In this document: one piece after another, positions 16,133 to 24,788 of the stretch
How the letters are laid out: every line of letters starts with the position of its first letter
How positions within the stretch are numbered: the first letter of the stretch is position 1
Program-made: the position numbers and the translations under genes
Notes under the pieces: generated by a model
What the model was told of the DNA's origin: nothing
The model's database searches: none
The model's input: only the letters and a program-made list of their open reading frames with translations
Source of the DNA: Cyclobacterium qasimii M12-11B
GTDB taxonomy: Bacteria > Bacteroidota > Bacteroidia > Cytophagales > Cyclobacteriaceae
Reading direction: 5' to 3'
Assembly (NCBI RefSeq): GCF_000427295.1
Contig: NZ_ATNM01000066.1
Coordinates: 1-42,634, forward strand
DNA: 42,634 bases

Positions 16133-16846
16133 ATGGTTTTTTCCAATGAGCCTGTGGTCAAGGTAGAAGATGCTTGTATTTTTCAAGGCATCAATACCAT
16201 TTTAAAAAATGTAAACTTCGGTATTGAAAAAGGGGAGTTTGTATTTTTAATCGGGCGAACAGGAAGTGGTAAAAGCTCTCTGTTGAAGACCCTTTATGCA
16301 GATCTACCCTTGATTATGGGTAAAGCCTCAGTTGCTGGCTACCCTATTCAAGACATCAATAAAAAAGACATTCCATTCCTTAGAAGGAAATTGGGTATTG
16401 TTTTTCAGGATTTTCAACTTTTCCCTGATAGAACAGTAGCTGAAAATCTTTATTTTGTATTGCGTGCCACTGGTTGGAAAGACAAACTCAAGATGAAAAA
16501 CCGAATGATAGAGGTTTTAATGGGAGTAGGTCTCGGAGGTGCTGCTACTAAAATGCCTCACCAACTTTCTGGTGGTGAGCAACAACGTGTAGTCATCGCC
16601 AGAGCACTATTAAACGAACCCTCTATTCTTTTAGCAGATGAACCTACTGGAAATCTTGATCCGGATGTTTCAGACGGTATTTTCAAACTTTTTCAGGAAA
16701 TCAATAAAAGAGGTACAGCCATTCTGATGGCAACTCATAATTATGAATTGCTGAAAAAATACCCTTACCGGATACTAAAGTGTGAAAACACAGAAGTGCT
16801 GGACAGCAAAAACGCACCTATATCCCTTTCAGGAAGCGGATTGTAA
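16133..16846 (+). CDS. ftsE: FtsE-like cell division ABC transporter ATP-binding protein
   Basis: This 237-residue ABC ATPase has all nucleotide-binding motifs: Walker [10 protein letters not shown] (41-49), Q-loop FQDFQLF, signature LSGGEQQR (145-152), Walker [10 protein letters not shown] (165-173) and a switch His in MATHNYELL. The GEQQR signature and [16 protein letters not shown] stretch match FtsE, the ATPase that with FtsX controls septal cell-wall hydrolases. No ftsX is next to it here, which is common in Bacteroidota. It follows a 67-residue protein gene with 1-bp spacing. A LolD-type exporter ATPase is the alternative. Confidence 0.88.
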   Translation: MVFSNEPVVKVEDACIFQGINTILKNVNFGIEKGEFVFLIGRTGSGKSSLLKTLYADLPLIMGKASVAGYPIQDINKKDIPFLRRKLGIVFQDFQLFPDRTVAENLYFVLRATGWKDKLKMKNRMIEVLMGVGLGGAATKMPHQLSGGEQQRVVIARALLNEPSILLADEPTGNLDPDVSDGIFKLFQEINKRGTAILMATHNYELLKKYPYRILKCENTEVLDSKNAPISLSGSGL

Positions 16847-17180
16847 GTAAAAACCCAACCTTAAACCTTTCCTGATCTAATTAGTTCTTCATAGGCATTG
16901 TCTATCAATAAATGCCATTCTATATGCCGGGAGATTAATTTTCTCTTTCAAATCAGAACAAACTACCGTTGTTGAAAAGAGTTGCTAATAAACTGCCTTG
17001 CTAAAGCAAAGGAGATCATTTCAATCAAAAAAAGTAATTTTATTTATTTATTGCTACTCATAAGCTTTCGCTCTTAGCCTTAAACTCACCAAAATGTTCG
17101 AAAAGTTTAAAATGATTTTTCAAAACACAACTTTCTGAAATCAATTTCGCTATAACTGATAGCACCAAAACTGATTCATT
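16847..17180. other. Non-coding stretch, nothing recognised
   Basis: About 330 bp of AT-rich sequence between ftsE and the CPXCG gene. I see no open frame of note, no strong hairpin with a T run and no promoter matching the TTTG-N19-TAnnTTTG pattern. Confidence 0.5.
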
Positions 17181-17366
17181 ATGGAATTAGAACATTTTTT
17201 CCAATGCCCCTACTGCCTGGCAGAGATCTCAATGCTATTGGACCCTAGTATTCCAGAGCAAAATTATATCGAAGACTGCGAAGTTTGCTGCAACCCCATA
17301 CAAGTTAGCTATCAAATTCGAGAGGGTGAGTTGGAAAGCTTTGAGGCTACCGACATCGAACAATAA
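17181..17366 (+). CDS. CPXCG-type cysteine-rich zinc protein
   Basis: This 61-residue protein has two cysteine clusters, CPYC (9-12) and CEVCCNP (33-39), spaced as in the CPXCG small zinc-ribbon family. The first cluster here is CPYC without the usual Gly. The rest (MELEHFFQCPYC, EISMLLDPS, QNYIEDCEVC, NPIQVSYQI) matches the family closely. It is acidic and soluble. The role is not known, and the family is widespread in proteobacteria and Bacteroidota. It stands 67 bp before a secreted-protein gene. Confidence 0.88.
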   Translation: MELEHFFQCPYCLAEISMLLDPSIPEQNYIEDCEVCCNPIQVSYQIREGELESFEATDIEQ

Positions 17367-17433
17367 AATTTCCGGTCATTTAACTTGAATTTTCTGTACT
17401 AAAACCTATTTTAGCTGATAAATTAAAAAGGTT

Positions 17434-17958
17434 ATGGTTAAGAATTTTTTATGCTATCTTTTTGTATGTATTTGTCAATTTACCTTAACGGCAGAAGCAC
17501 AGGTTATAGAAGAAATAAAAACTGCAGGGCAAATTTACGCTTATGCTCAGATTCAGGGTGATTATGAAATTCTTCTGGATTTCACCTACCCTAAGTTAAT
17601 AGAAAGGGCTGGCGGCCGTACTGCCATGAAAAACATTCTCAAGCAAATTCAGGATACCAAAATCAATAAAGGGCAAAAGCTTACGGCCTTGGAATTTGGA
17701 GATGACATTCAATTCACCACCAATGCTACTGAAGTTCACGCTGTGGTGCCTTTCATTACAGTAACCAAGGTTCCTGGGGGAACGATCACCTCCGAGAGCA
17801 CCCTGATAGCCGTAGGCACAGAAAGCAGGGACAATTGGTACTTTATCGAAACCACTTCTATTAATGAGGAAAACATAAGTAAAGTACTTCCTTCTTGGGA
17901 CCATAGTTTGGAATTGCCCTACAAAAAGCCACCTGTATATAAAGAAGACCCACTTTAA
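17434..17958 (+). CDS. Hypothetical secreted protein
   Basis: This 174-residue protein has an N-terminal signal peptide (hydrophobic 4-18, probable cleavage after TAEA). The mature part starts with a helix (IKTAGQIYAYAQIQGDYEILLDFTYPKLIERAGG) and then several strands, a pattern reminiscent of the NTF2-like/DUF4440 cone fold. I cannot assign it firmly. It has no catalytic signature. The 18033-18902 gene converges on it from the other strand. Confidence 0.7.
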   Translation: MVKNFLCYLFVCICQFTLTAEAQVIEEIKTAGQIYAYAQIQGDYEILLDFTYPKLIERAGGRTAMKNILKQIQDTKINKGQKLTALEFGDDIQFTTNATEVHAVVPFITVTKVPGGTITSESTLIAVGTESRDNWYFIETTSINEENISKVLPSWDHSLELPYKKPPVYKEDPL

Positions 17959-18032
17959 TAAATCACTTCAGAATCAACATATCCATAAGCTTGAGAAAGG
18001 GTATTGTGTTGCATTCATTTGTATCTGCCACA

Positions 18033-18902
18033 TTACTTTTTCTTTCTTTTTTCCTCCATCGCATCCCACCATTCTGGCTTAATGGCCCTAAGCCCATTAA
18101 ACTGTCCAGCCCCCTGCAACCACTCTCCACCATCAATAGTGATTATTTCCCCATTGATATAGGAGGAAAAGGGAGATACCAGGTATGCTGCTAGATTGGC
18201 CAATTCTTGGTGCACTCCTACCCTCCCAAGTGGGACTCTTCGGGATGGTTCAAATTTTTCCGCCAATTCACCAGGCAGCAAACGCTCCCAGGCTCCAGCA
18301 GTAGGAAATGGTCCCGGTGCAATGGCATTGGAACGGATATTATGAGGAGCCCACTCTACCGCCAAGGAACGGGTCATAGCCAAAACACCTGCTTTGGCCG
18401 CAGCACTTGGCACCACATAAGCAGAACCGGTAAAAGCATATGTGGTAACTATGTTCAAAAACGTTCCAGCAGCCTTTTCTTTGATCCAGTTTTTACCTGC
18501 AATCAGTGTTAAGTTGGCTGTACCTTTCAATACAATGTCTACGATGGTATGAAAAGCATTGGGCGATAACCTGTCTGTAGGGCTGATGAAATTCGCTGCA
18601 GCATTGTTTACCACAGCATCGATTCTACCATAATGAGCCAAAGCTTGTTCATACATTTTCTCTACCTGATCATAGTCCCTCAAATCACAAGCTATTGGAA
18701 AAACCTCTCCACCAGTTTCTTTTTCCATTTCACTGGCGGCCTTTTGCAAGACCTCATAATTTCTGCTGCATATTACCAATTTGGCGCCAAGGGTTAAAAA
18801 ATACCTCCCCATGGCGGCCCCTAAACCAGTACCACCTCCAGATATCATAATGACGTTGCCTTTTAAAGCATCATTAACGAGCATACCTTCTTGATATTTC
18901 AT
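18033..18902 (-). CDS. SDR oxidoreductase, 2,4-dienoyl-CoA reductase (DECR) type
   Basis: This 289-residue short-chain dehydrogenase has the cofactor turn SGGGTGLG (21-28), CSRN for NADP(H), and VVNNAAANF (98-105). The active site follows the DECR pattern rather than classical YxxxK: Tyr155 in VTTYAFTGS, and Lys170 in VVPSAAAKAGV, where classical SDRs have Tyr four residues before Lys. SLAVEWAPHNIRSNAIAPGPFPTAGA also matches that family. It would reduce 2,4-dienoyl-CoA with NADPH so that unsaturated fatty acids can enter beta-oxidation. It is a single gene, but ETF genes are in the same window. A sequence-related enoyl reductase is the alternative. Confidence 0.85.
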   Translation of the reverse strand: MKYQEGMLVNDALKGNVIMISGGGTGLGAAMGRYFLTLGAKLVICSRNYEVLQKAASEMEKETGGEVFPIACDLRDYDQVEKMYEQALAHYGRIDAVVNNAAANFISPTDRLSPNAFHTIVDIVLKGTANLTLIAGKNWIKEKAAGTFLNIVTTYAFTGSAYVVPSAAAKAGVLAMTRSLAVEWAPHNIRSNAIAPGPFPTAGAWERLLPGELAEKFEPSRRVPLGRVGVHQELANLAAYLVSPFSSYINGEIITIDGGEWLQGAGQFNGLRAIKPEWWDAMEEKRKKK

Positions 18903-19024
18903 TTTTTTTATTATTGTTAACTAATATATTTCAAAGTACATAAATTTCAAAGGATTGAAATGTTTGGGAGAAAGTTTATTTATCTTTGATTAATTTAACG
19001 GGAACAATGTAAATAACGCATAAA

Positions 19025-19834
19025 ATGAAGCAATATATCCCACTGGTTTTTTTAATTTATCTTTTCTCCTGCAACCTTGATACCAACAAGGATTTGCAGA
19101 TTGACCAATCTTTTGAAGGCGAGGAAGCTTACTGGGTTTCAAAGACTTTAGACGAACATTTTTACCTGGCATTTTACAATGCATCTATCTTTTCCAATAC
19201 TACTTTTACAGATAGCCTTCCTGGATGCCCTACGGTTTCTATCGGCGAAGACAATCTGACGGTAACCCTGGATTATGATAGCCCAAAATGCGAGGCAGGC
19301 TCAACGGACCGTAAAGGGAAACTGATGCTAAAATACAGTAGCCGTTCTAGCAATGTCGATGATTCCATAAAAATCTCTTATGACAATTACCAGTACGATA
19401 ACAGTAAATTTGAAGGACATCGGTTGTTCCATGTAGTGCAAAAAAGAAGTTCGAGCATGATCCTAGAAGAGTCTTCAGATACGTTACTATTAAAAGATGA
19501 GAATGAATCAAGCACGAGACTTATGTTGGATATGGAACATCAAGGCAAAATCCTATCACAGGTACTTACGGAAATAAGTAGCACTGGAACGATGAAAGGA
19601 AGAAATTGGGGTGGAAACCAATTGGAAGCGGTGATTACAACGCCAAAAATCATAAATACTCAATGTCTTTCCTTATTGAAATTCAGGCCTGTTTCTGGTG
19701 AAGAAAGCTGGACAATCCAAAGAACTGGAGAATCCCCTGTAACTCATTTGCTAACTTATTCTAATGCTGAAGGCTGCGACACTAAAACAACCATAAAATT
19801 GAGCGAAGGAGTAATCATGATCAAACAACCTTAG
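19025..19834 (+). CDS. Hypothetical lipoprotein with paired cysteines
   Basis: This 269-residue protein has a short lipoprotein signal ending in YLFSC (Cys16). The mature chain is predicted mostly beta, with cysteines in DSLPGCPTVS, SPKCEAGS, NTQCLSLL and AEGCDTK that could form two disulfides. TLTV.LDYD and RKGKLMLKYSS are the most conserved-looking parts. I do not recognise the family. A TATCTTTG box at 18981-18988 fits a -7 element, but no TTTG lies 19 bp ahead of it. An inverted repeat starts inside the stop codon. Confidence 0.72.
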   Translation: MKQYIPLVFLIYLFSCNLDTNKDLQIDQSFEGEEAYWVSKTLDEHFYLAFYNASIFSNTTFTDSLPGCPTVSIGEDNLTVTLDYDSPKCEAGSTDRKGKLMLKYSSRSSNVDDSIKISYDNYQYDNSKFEGHRLFHVVQKRSSSMILEESSDTLLLKDENESSTRLMLDMEHQGKILSQVLTEISSTGTMKGRNWGGNQLEAVITTPKIINTQCLSLLKFRPVSGEESWTIQRTGESPVTHLLTYSNAEGCDTKTTIKLSEGVIMIKQP

Positions 19835-19862
19835 GGCTAGCACTTCCCTACAGGCTAGCCCT
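19833..19862 (+). terminator. Hairpin at the lipoprotein stop codon
   Basis: AGGGCTAGC (19833-19841) pairs perfectly with GCTAGCCCT (19854-19862). The stem begins within the stop codon of the lipoprotein gene and lies between convergent genes. There is no T run, so it may stabilise the message end or stop transcription weakly. Confidence 0.5.
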
Positions 19863-19926
19863 GCTATTCTCCTAAATAAAGGGTAGCCCTATGGGTGTTA
19901 CAGTATTGAAAAGGTTCACCTTCCCC

Positions 19927-20892
19927 CTATTGAGTCTGTAAATTTTCTTCCATTTGTGATTTCCCTATGTGAACAAGTGCGTCCCCAGCGTTCACTACAG
20001 GCAAGTTATTAATACCTATTATGTATCCTGAAGCTGATGCTTTTACAGGCACTTTCACCTGACCATAAGGGTCAGAGATTTTAGCAAGCATCTGCCCTTT
20101 TTTCACTTCCTCACCCAATGAGACGGACGAATTAAAAATGCCGGAAACCTTTGCACGAACCCAACTACTTTCCTCAATTTTGCGCGTTTTGGTCACAGGG
20201 TAATCACCTTCGATCATCTCAAGGTGTTTCAACAACCTGCCGGTACCAGCAATACCCTCCTGAATCACATGGTCATCCAACCTCATGGACTCTCCTCCCT
20301 CAAAAACCAATATATGCTTGTCGTTTTTAAAAGCCTCCTTACGAAAGGATTTATCGATATGAGCAGAGTTTACAGTGAAGTTTGCACCGAAAACTTCAGC
20401 GAGTTTCAACCCTTTTTTATCTTTAAAGTCAACACGGATCTGAGGATGATTGGACAACATTCTACCCCCTGTATGAAAATCTATGCCATAATCTATTTGA
20501 GGAATAATTTCTCTGGTAAGGATTTGGGCGATTTGGGAGGCTAATGAACCTTTGTTATTCCCTGGGAAACTTCTATTTAGGTCTCTACCATCTGGAAATG
20601 TGCGAGAATTACTCAAGAAGCCATAAACATTTACCAAAGGAATAAAAATAAGCGTCCCCTTTATAGGTTCAAAAATATTTTCTTCCAACATCCTTTTAAC
20701 AGTAACGATACCATTAATCTCGTCTCCATGAACCCCTCCGCTAATAAGTACAGTGGGGCCAGGTATGTTTGAGCTTCTAATAAATACAGGTAAATCAATA
20801 AGTGTATGCGTAGGAAGTCGGGCAATAGCAATTTCTATATTCAGGGATTGTCCAGGCCTAACCCTGATCCCGTTGATAACCATTTCTTTCAT
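19927..20892 (-). CDS. Succinylglutamate desuccinylase/aspartoacylase family zinc deacylase
   Basis: This 321-residue protein has the AstE/ASPA zinc-carboxypeptidase-like motifs: GGVHGDE (His55 and Glu58), NRSFPG (107-111), DFHTGG (His140) and the catalytic Glu in LVFEGGES. The C-terminal 90 residues form a beta-rich domain with VRAKVSGIFNSSVSLGEEVKKGQMLAKISDPYG, which resembles a biotinyl/lipoyl-type barrel seen in this subfamily. It would remove an acyl group from an N-acyl amino acid or related amide; the substrate is not known. It diverges from murB across 159 bp. Confidence 0.9.
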   Translation of the reverse strand: MKEMVINGIRVRPGQSLNIEIAIARLPTHTLIDLPVFIRSSNIPGPTVLISGGVHGDEINGIVTVKRMLEENIFEPIKGTLIFIPLVNVYGFLSNSRTFPDGRDLNRSFPGNNKGSLASQIAQILTREIIPQIDYGIDFHTGGRMLSNHPQIRVDFKDKKGLKLAEVFGANFTVNSAHIDKSFRKEAFKNDKHILVFEGGESMRLDDHVIQEGIAGTGRLLKHLEMIEGDYPVTKTRKIEESSWVRAKVSGIFNSSVSLGEEVKKGQMLAKISDPYGQVKVPVKASASGYIIGINNLPVVNAGDALVHIGKSQMEENLQTQ

Positions 20893-21051
20893 AATAAACT
20901 CTTTTATGTGAAATATCGCCTGATTTTCAGCAGCTATGGTCTTTTGGTTTCCCTCTATTGTCCCTTATGCTTATTAATTATAAAGCGCTTATTTCTTAAA
21001 ACCTTTCCAATTTGATTAAATAATCTTTTAATTCGTGATTTGAATTAGACA

Positions 21052-22089
21052 ATGAAGATACAGGAAAATATTTCTTTAAAGGCCTACAACACGTTTGGAA
21101 TTGATGTAAACGCAAGTTTCTTTGCAGAGGTAAGAAGTAAGGATGACATTCTGGAAGCCCTTAAATTTGCCAAAACAAAGAAGGTCCCCATCCTTATTTT
21201 GGGAGGCGGAAGCAATGTACTTTTCACTGAAGAGCTGTATGCGTTGGTGTTAAAAATCAATATCACTGGCATTAAAGAGATAAAGTCCGATGACAAAACC
21301 GTATTGATAGAAGTAGGTTCTGGGGTAATTTGGCATGAGTTTGTCCTTTACAGTCTTGAAAAAGGCCTGAGTGGAATTGAAAATCTCTCCTTGATTCCTG
21401 GAACTGTGGGCGCAGCACCCATGCAAAATATTGGTGCTTACGGTGTTGAAATAAAAGCTGTTTTTCAGAGTCTTGAAGCCATTGAAATCAGTACAGGACT
21501 CACTAAAACCTTCCTTGCCTCTGAGGTGAAATTTGGCTATAGAGAGAGTGTATTCAAAACTTCCCTGAAAGGAAAATACATCATTTATAAGGTTTCTTTC
21601 AATCTTTCAAAAGTACATGCACCCAATATAAGCTATGGTGACATACAGACTGTCTTGGATCAAATGGATCAGGCCACTGCTACAGCTAAAAACATAAGTA
21701 AGGCGATTATCAGCATTCGTCAATCTAAGCTTCCCGACCCTAAAGTAATTGGTAATGCAGGAAGTTTTTTCAAAAATCCAGTTATTCCTGTTGATGTATT
21801 TGATAATTTAAAGCTAAAATTTCCAACCCTTCCAGGCTATCCAAATGCAACCCATGTTAAAGTTCCTGCTGCATGGTTGATCGAAAATGCTGGGTGGAAA
21901 GGCAAACAAGTGGGAGAAGTAGGGGTGCATAAAAGACAGCCCCTGGTTTTGGTGAATTATGGGAATGGAAAAGGAGAAGAAATTCTGGCATTAAGCCGTC
22001 AAATTCAAACCGAAGTACACGCAAAATTTGGTATTTCCCTGGAAAGAGAAGTAAATGTGGTTAATTCAAAAAATCTAATTCAGGTTTAG
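21052..22089 (+). CDS. murB: UDP-N-acetylenolpyruvoylglucosamine reductase
   Basis: This 345-residue type I MurB reduces UDP-GlcNAc-enolpyruvate to UDP-MurNAc in peptidoglycan synthesis, in the cytoplasm with FAD. It opens with NTFGIDVNA, has the FAD loops LILGGGSNVLF and SLIPGTVGAAPMQNIGAYG, the type I loop GYRESVFK, the proton-donor Ser in GNAGSFFKNP, and the C-terminal Glu in GISLEREVNVV. Length is normal for the Escherichia-type enzyme. Its stop overlaps the end of the convergent deaminase gene by 4 bp. Confidence 0.97.
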   Translation: MKIQENISLKAYNTFGIDVNASFFAEVRSKDDILEALKFAKTKKVPILILGGGSNVLFTEELYALVLKINITGIKEIKSDDKTVLIEVGSGVIWHEFVLYSLEKGLSGIENLSLIPGTVGAAPMQNIGAYGVEIKAVFQSLEAIEISTGLTKTFLASEVKFGYRESVFKTSLKGKYIIYKVSFNLSKVHAPNISYGDIQTVLDQMDQATATAKNISKAIISIRQSKLPDPKVIGNAGSFFKNPVIPVDVFDNLKLKFPTLPGYPNATHVKVPAAWLIENAGWKGKQVGEVGVHKRQPLVLVNYGNGKGEEILALSRQIQTEVHAKFGISLEREVNVVNSKNLIQV

Positions 22090-22568
22090 ATTAAATCGTC
22101 TCCACTCTTTATCAACTTGGCGTATTTTGATATTTTTACGCCAAATTTTCCCAAAAACTCAAGGCCTTCATCAACACCTATTCCTTTGTATTCTGCATAA
22201 GAATTAAGGAAAATCACTTTAGTTATTCCCATTGAATAAATAATTCTGGCACATGGCAGGCATGGTGCTAAAGTAACAAACAAAGTAGATCCTTCTACAG
22301 AAGCTTTATTTTTAACAGCGTATAAAATGGCATTTTGTTCTGCATGCAATGCCAAAGAACAACTTCCTTTGCTATCTCGTCTACAACCCTCCACAGGGAA
22401 TTCTTCATCACAGTTGTGCGTGCCGGGCGGCGGGCCATTATAACCTATGGAAATAATCCGGGTGTCTTTGGTAAGTACAGCCCCCACGTGTTTTTTTATA
22501 CAATGGGAACGTTGGGCCAAGTTTACCGCCAACTCCATAAAAATATCATCAAAATCCGGCTTGTTCAT
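22086..22568 (-). CDS. dCMP deaminase family protein
   Basis: This 160-residue cytidine-deaminase-fold protein converts dCMP to dUMP for thymidylate synthesis. The zinc site is HAEQNAI (His75, Glu77 as proton shuttle) and LAPCLPC (Cys103, Cys106). Additional Cys and His residues near 23-70 (SHC, HNCDE, GCRR, GSC) resemble the second zinc site of T4-type dCMP deaminases. GYNGPPPGTHNCDEE is typical of the family. It is a single gene converging on murB. Confidence 0.92.
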   Translation of the reverse strand: MNKPDFDDIFMELAVNLAQRSHCIKKHVGAVLTKDTRIISIGYNGPPPGTHNCDEEFPVEGCRRDSKGSCSLALHAEQNAILYAVKNKASVEGSTLFVTLAPCLPCARIIYSMGITKVIFLNSYAEYKGIGVDEGLEFLGKFGVKISKYAKLIKSGDDLI

Positions 22569-23150
22569 TTTATAATCAATTAATACTTCGTCAAATACTG
22601 CATTTAAACTTCAAATAGACCACTTCAATTCAATATTTTTTCTGATTTCTATACCTCAGAGGGTTTCTAAATTTTAAGCCTTTTAAAGAAATGAAGTAGT
22701 CATTTCTTTAAGCCAATAATTCCCCTTAGGGTTACAGTAAATTTAAAGATTTCTTGGGCTTACTATTTCAAGTTCTAGTCCATTGTGCGATATCAAGTTA
22801 GAACGGATAGACCGTAAAGAAACGGTGATCGGTCATAACCCTAACATAAACAACTGGTTATTAAAAATTTACAGGTGTATTTTTAATTGTATTATCTGAT
22901 TATTATTTCATTGTTAAACTAAAATAAAATCAATACTTCTAATTTCTGGAAGAATAAATAAAGGCAGTTCTTTAATGCTTCAATACAATCTTTCGACAAT
23001 CCCTATAAGAAAGTATTACAATATTAGCCTAAAAAATTAATTAATTAAAAAGAACTACGTTAAAAAACTACATTTATTCTATTAATGAGATTATTTTTAC
23101 TATTTTTATAATATAATAAATGCGTTTTACCATCTGTTTTTTGTAATTAA
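22569..23150. other. Non-coding stretch with one perfect hairpin
   Basis: About 580 bp of AT-rich sequence. The only structure I see is a perfect 12-bp stem, TTAAAGAAATGA (22683-22694) with TCATTTCTTTAA (22700-22711), around the loop AGTAG. It lacks a T run and is over 100 bp from the deaminase start. No convincing small gene is present. Confidence 0.5.
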
Positions 23151-23540
23151 ATGATAAAGATAGTCTTAATTGATGATGACCCTATCAGTATATTCGTAAC
23201 AGAAAAACTGATTTCAAGGAATGTTTTGGAGCCGTTTAAGGTATTTTCGTTCAGCAGCGCTGCTGCTGCTTTAAAGGACATCTATAAAATCCGGCCAGAT
23301 TATTTGTTTCTAGACATTAACATGCCAGAAATGAATGGATGGGATTTTTTAGAGACATTTAAGCCTATTAAAAAGGATCCTGAAATATACATTTTAAGCA
23401 GTTCCATTGATGAATTGGACATTACTAAAGCGGGACAATATAAAAAAGTTAAAAATTATTTAACGAAACCTTTGATAAAACAATATATCAAGCTGATTTT
23501 TAGTAGCCAATCCTCCAAGAATAAAAATCTACCAAGCTAA
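23151..23540 (+). CDS. Single-domain response regulator
   Basis: This 129-residue protein is a lone receiver domain with all signature residues: the acidic pocket LIDDD (8-10), phospho-acceptor Asp55 in FLDINMPEMNGWDFL, the conserved Ser pair in ILSSS, and the switch lysine in YLTKPL. It has no output domain, so it would work by protein-protein contact or as a phosphate shuttle. No kinase gene adjoins it; the nearest signalling genes are at 35-38 kb. The closest relatives are Bacteroidota single-domain regulators. Confidence 0.93.
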   Translation: MIKIVLIDDDPISIFVTEKLISRNVLEPFKVFSFSSAAAALKDIYKIRPDYLFLDINMPEMNGWDFLETFKPIKKDPEIYILSSSIDELDITKAGQYKKVKNYLTKPLIKQYIKLIFSSQSSKNKNLPS

Positions 23541-23806
23541 TCAATCCACTCCTGTCTTATTTTAACCGCAATTATATCACAAACCTCGGACTTCCTCGAC
23601 AGTTAAGCAAAGACATTCACATCCAAGGTTTGAACATCACCATAACAGCACCAAACATTTCATTTTCGACCCTGACCATAAGGATTTCACCATTGAAATT
23701 TAACGGTAAAGTAATGTGAAAATTTATTTTTTTATGTGTGTTGAGAATTGCTGATTTTTTCATTATTTAGCACCGAATACTACTGTTTTATTTCAATTTT
23801 ATATTT
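23541..23806. other. Non-coding stretch, nothing recognised
   Basis: About 265 bp between the response regulator and the hyperacidic small gene. It contains no notable frame, repeat or promoter that I can support. Confidence 0.4.
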
Positions 23807-23980
23807 ATGAATGAGGATTTTGAAGATGAATTCGAAGACGAATTCAATGATGAAAAATACGACATGGAAGATGATGTATTTTTGGATGATGACGAGGATG
23901 ATTTCGAATTAAATTTAAAAGACCTGGAGGAAGATGAATTTATCGATGATCTCTTTGATGAAGATGATGATTTTGATTAA
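23807..23980 (+). CDS. Hyperacidic 57-residue protein
   Basis: An ATG at 23807 opens 57 codons: it begins MNEDFEDEFEDEFNDE and ends FDEDDDFD. By my count 34 of 57 residues are Asp or Glu and only two are Lys, with regularly spaced aromatic residues. Net charge is near -32. The frame stays open through a region with many GAT and GAA codons and stops cleanly at TAA. Acidic chains of this kind can mimic DNA, bind basic proteins or hold metal ions. I recognise no family. Low-complexity GA-rich sequence can also give such frames by chance, so it needs comparison with relatives. Confidence 0.55.
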   Translation: MNEDFEDEFEDEFNDEKYDMEDDVFLDDDEDDFELNLKDLEEDEFIDDLFDEDDDFD

Positions 23981-24476
23981 TGCATCCCTAAAGCACTTTA
24001 TGAGCCGTGAATTTATATCCAAAAAAAGCCACAGTACTTCTTTTGCGTGATAAATTCACTTCTCAACTTCCGTGTACCTGATAAGATTTAAACGTTTACC
24101 ATGGTAAAAATTGGCCATGGTAAAACATTCAAAGAAGGGGCCATCTTTGAAATGAAATTCTGAGAAAGCCCTCAGGTTAATTTTCACTAACCAATCGCTA
24201 CCAGAAAGGCTAAGGCTTGGGAATAGATCAGGCTTTAGCGTTTAAAGGCATGAATAAAATTGGAACCAACTTATCTATTCTCTGGGACAAACTTTGTTAC
24301 CCCCCCCCTACTAATTGGGTCTAAACCTATCCATCAAAACATTCATTTAGTGAGAAAGTCATTAGTAAGTCTTTTAAAATCAACTTTAGATAATAGGGCT
24401 TTTTAAAAATATGCTTTGTAATCCCCAATTTGAGTGTTAAATTGCAAGCAAATTTGACATTTAAAACCATCACATC
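23981..24476. promoter_or_regulatory. Intergenic region with paired palindromic sites and a C9 tract
   Basis: TTTACCATGGTAAA (24095-24108) is a perfect 14-bp palindrome. A second CCATGGTAAAA-like site follows at 24115-24125, about 17 bp on, giving a tandem operator appearance. A run of nine C residues occupies 24300-24308. No gene is evident in the roughly 500 bp. Regulator and target are unknown; the downstream 48-residue membrane protein gene is the nearest candidate. Confidence 0.4.
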
Positions 24477-24623
24477 ATGTTATTAGATATATTTAGTGCC
24501 CCTATAGCATCTGGAGCTCAGACTTTCTGGTTGATCGTTGCAATTTTGGTAGGTTTAGGAGCAGGAATTACTGCTGTTGACTTCAGGAGCTCTGTTTTTA
24601 AGAAAGATAGCAAAAAAGACTAA
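24477..24623 (+). CDS. Small single-pass membrane protein, 48 residues
   Basis: An ATG at 24477 opens 48 codons. The protein has a short N-terminus (MLLDIFSAPIASGAQ), one hydrophobic helix at about 16-34 (TFWLIVAILVGLGAGITAV) and a basic tail (FRSSVFKKDSKKD) that would stay in the cytoplasm. A perfect intrinsic terminator starts directly after the stop codon, which strongly supports a real transcript ending here. Function is unknown. Small proteins like this often modulate a larger membrane partner. Confidence 0.72.
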   Translation: MLLDIFSAPIASGAQTFWLIVAILVGLGAGITAVDFRSSVFKKDSKKD

Positions 24624-24655
24624 AAAAAAGCTGGCAATTAATTGCCAGCTTTTTT
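24624..24655 (+). terminator. Perfect palindromic terminator
   Basis: A 32-bp perfect palindrome centred at 24639/24640: six A, GCTGGCAATT, its complement AATTGCCAGC, then six T. It begins one base past the stop codon of the 48-residue membrane protein gene and could also act on minus-strand transcripts. Confidence 0.95.
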
Positions 24656-24788
24656 CATTTTACACAATAGGTCTATATTTTTTTCGAATTCTCTGCTTTT
24701 AAATTGGGCGGCAGCCCCTTTCCAATTGTCACTTTTTATTTTTCAATAAGAATTAGGTGAGCTAATCTCTGAAATGGAATTAAAAAGG

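Noticed and set aside
24300-24308. C9 tract as a phase-variation switch
   Set aside because: It lies in no supported coding frame and no promoter -33/-7 pair spans it.
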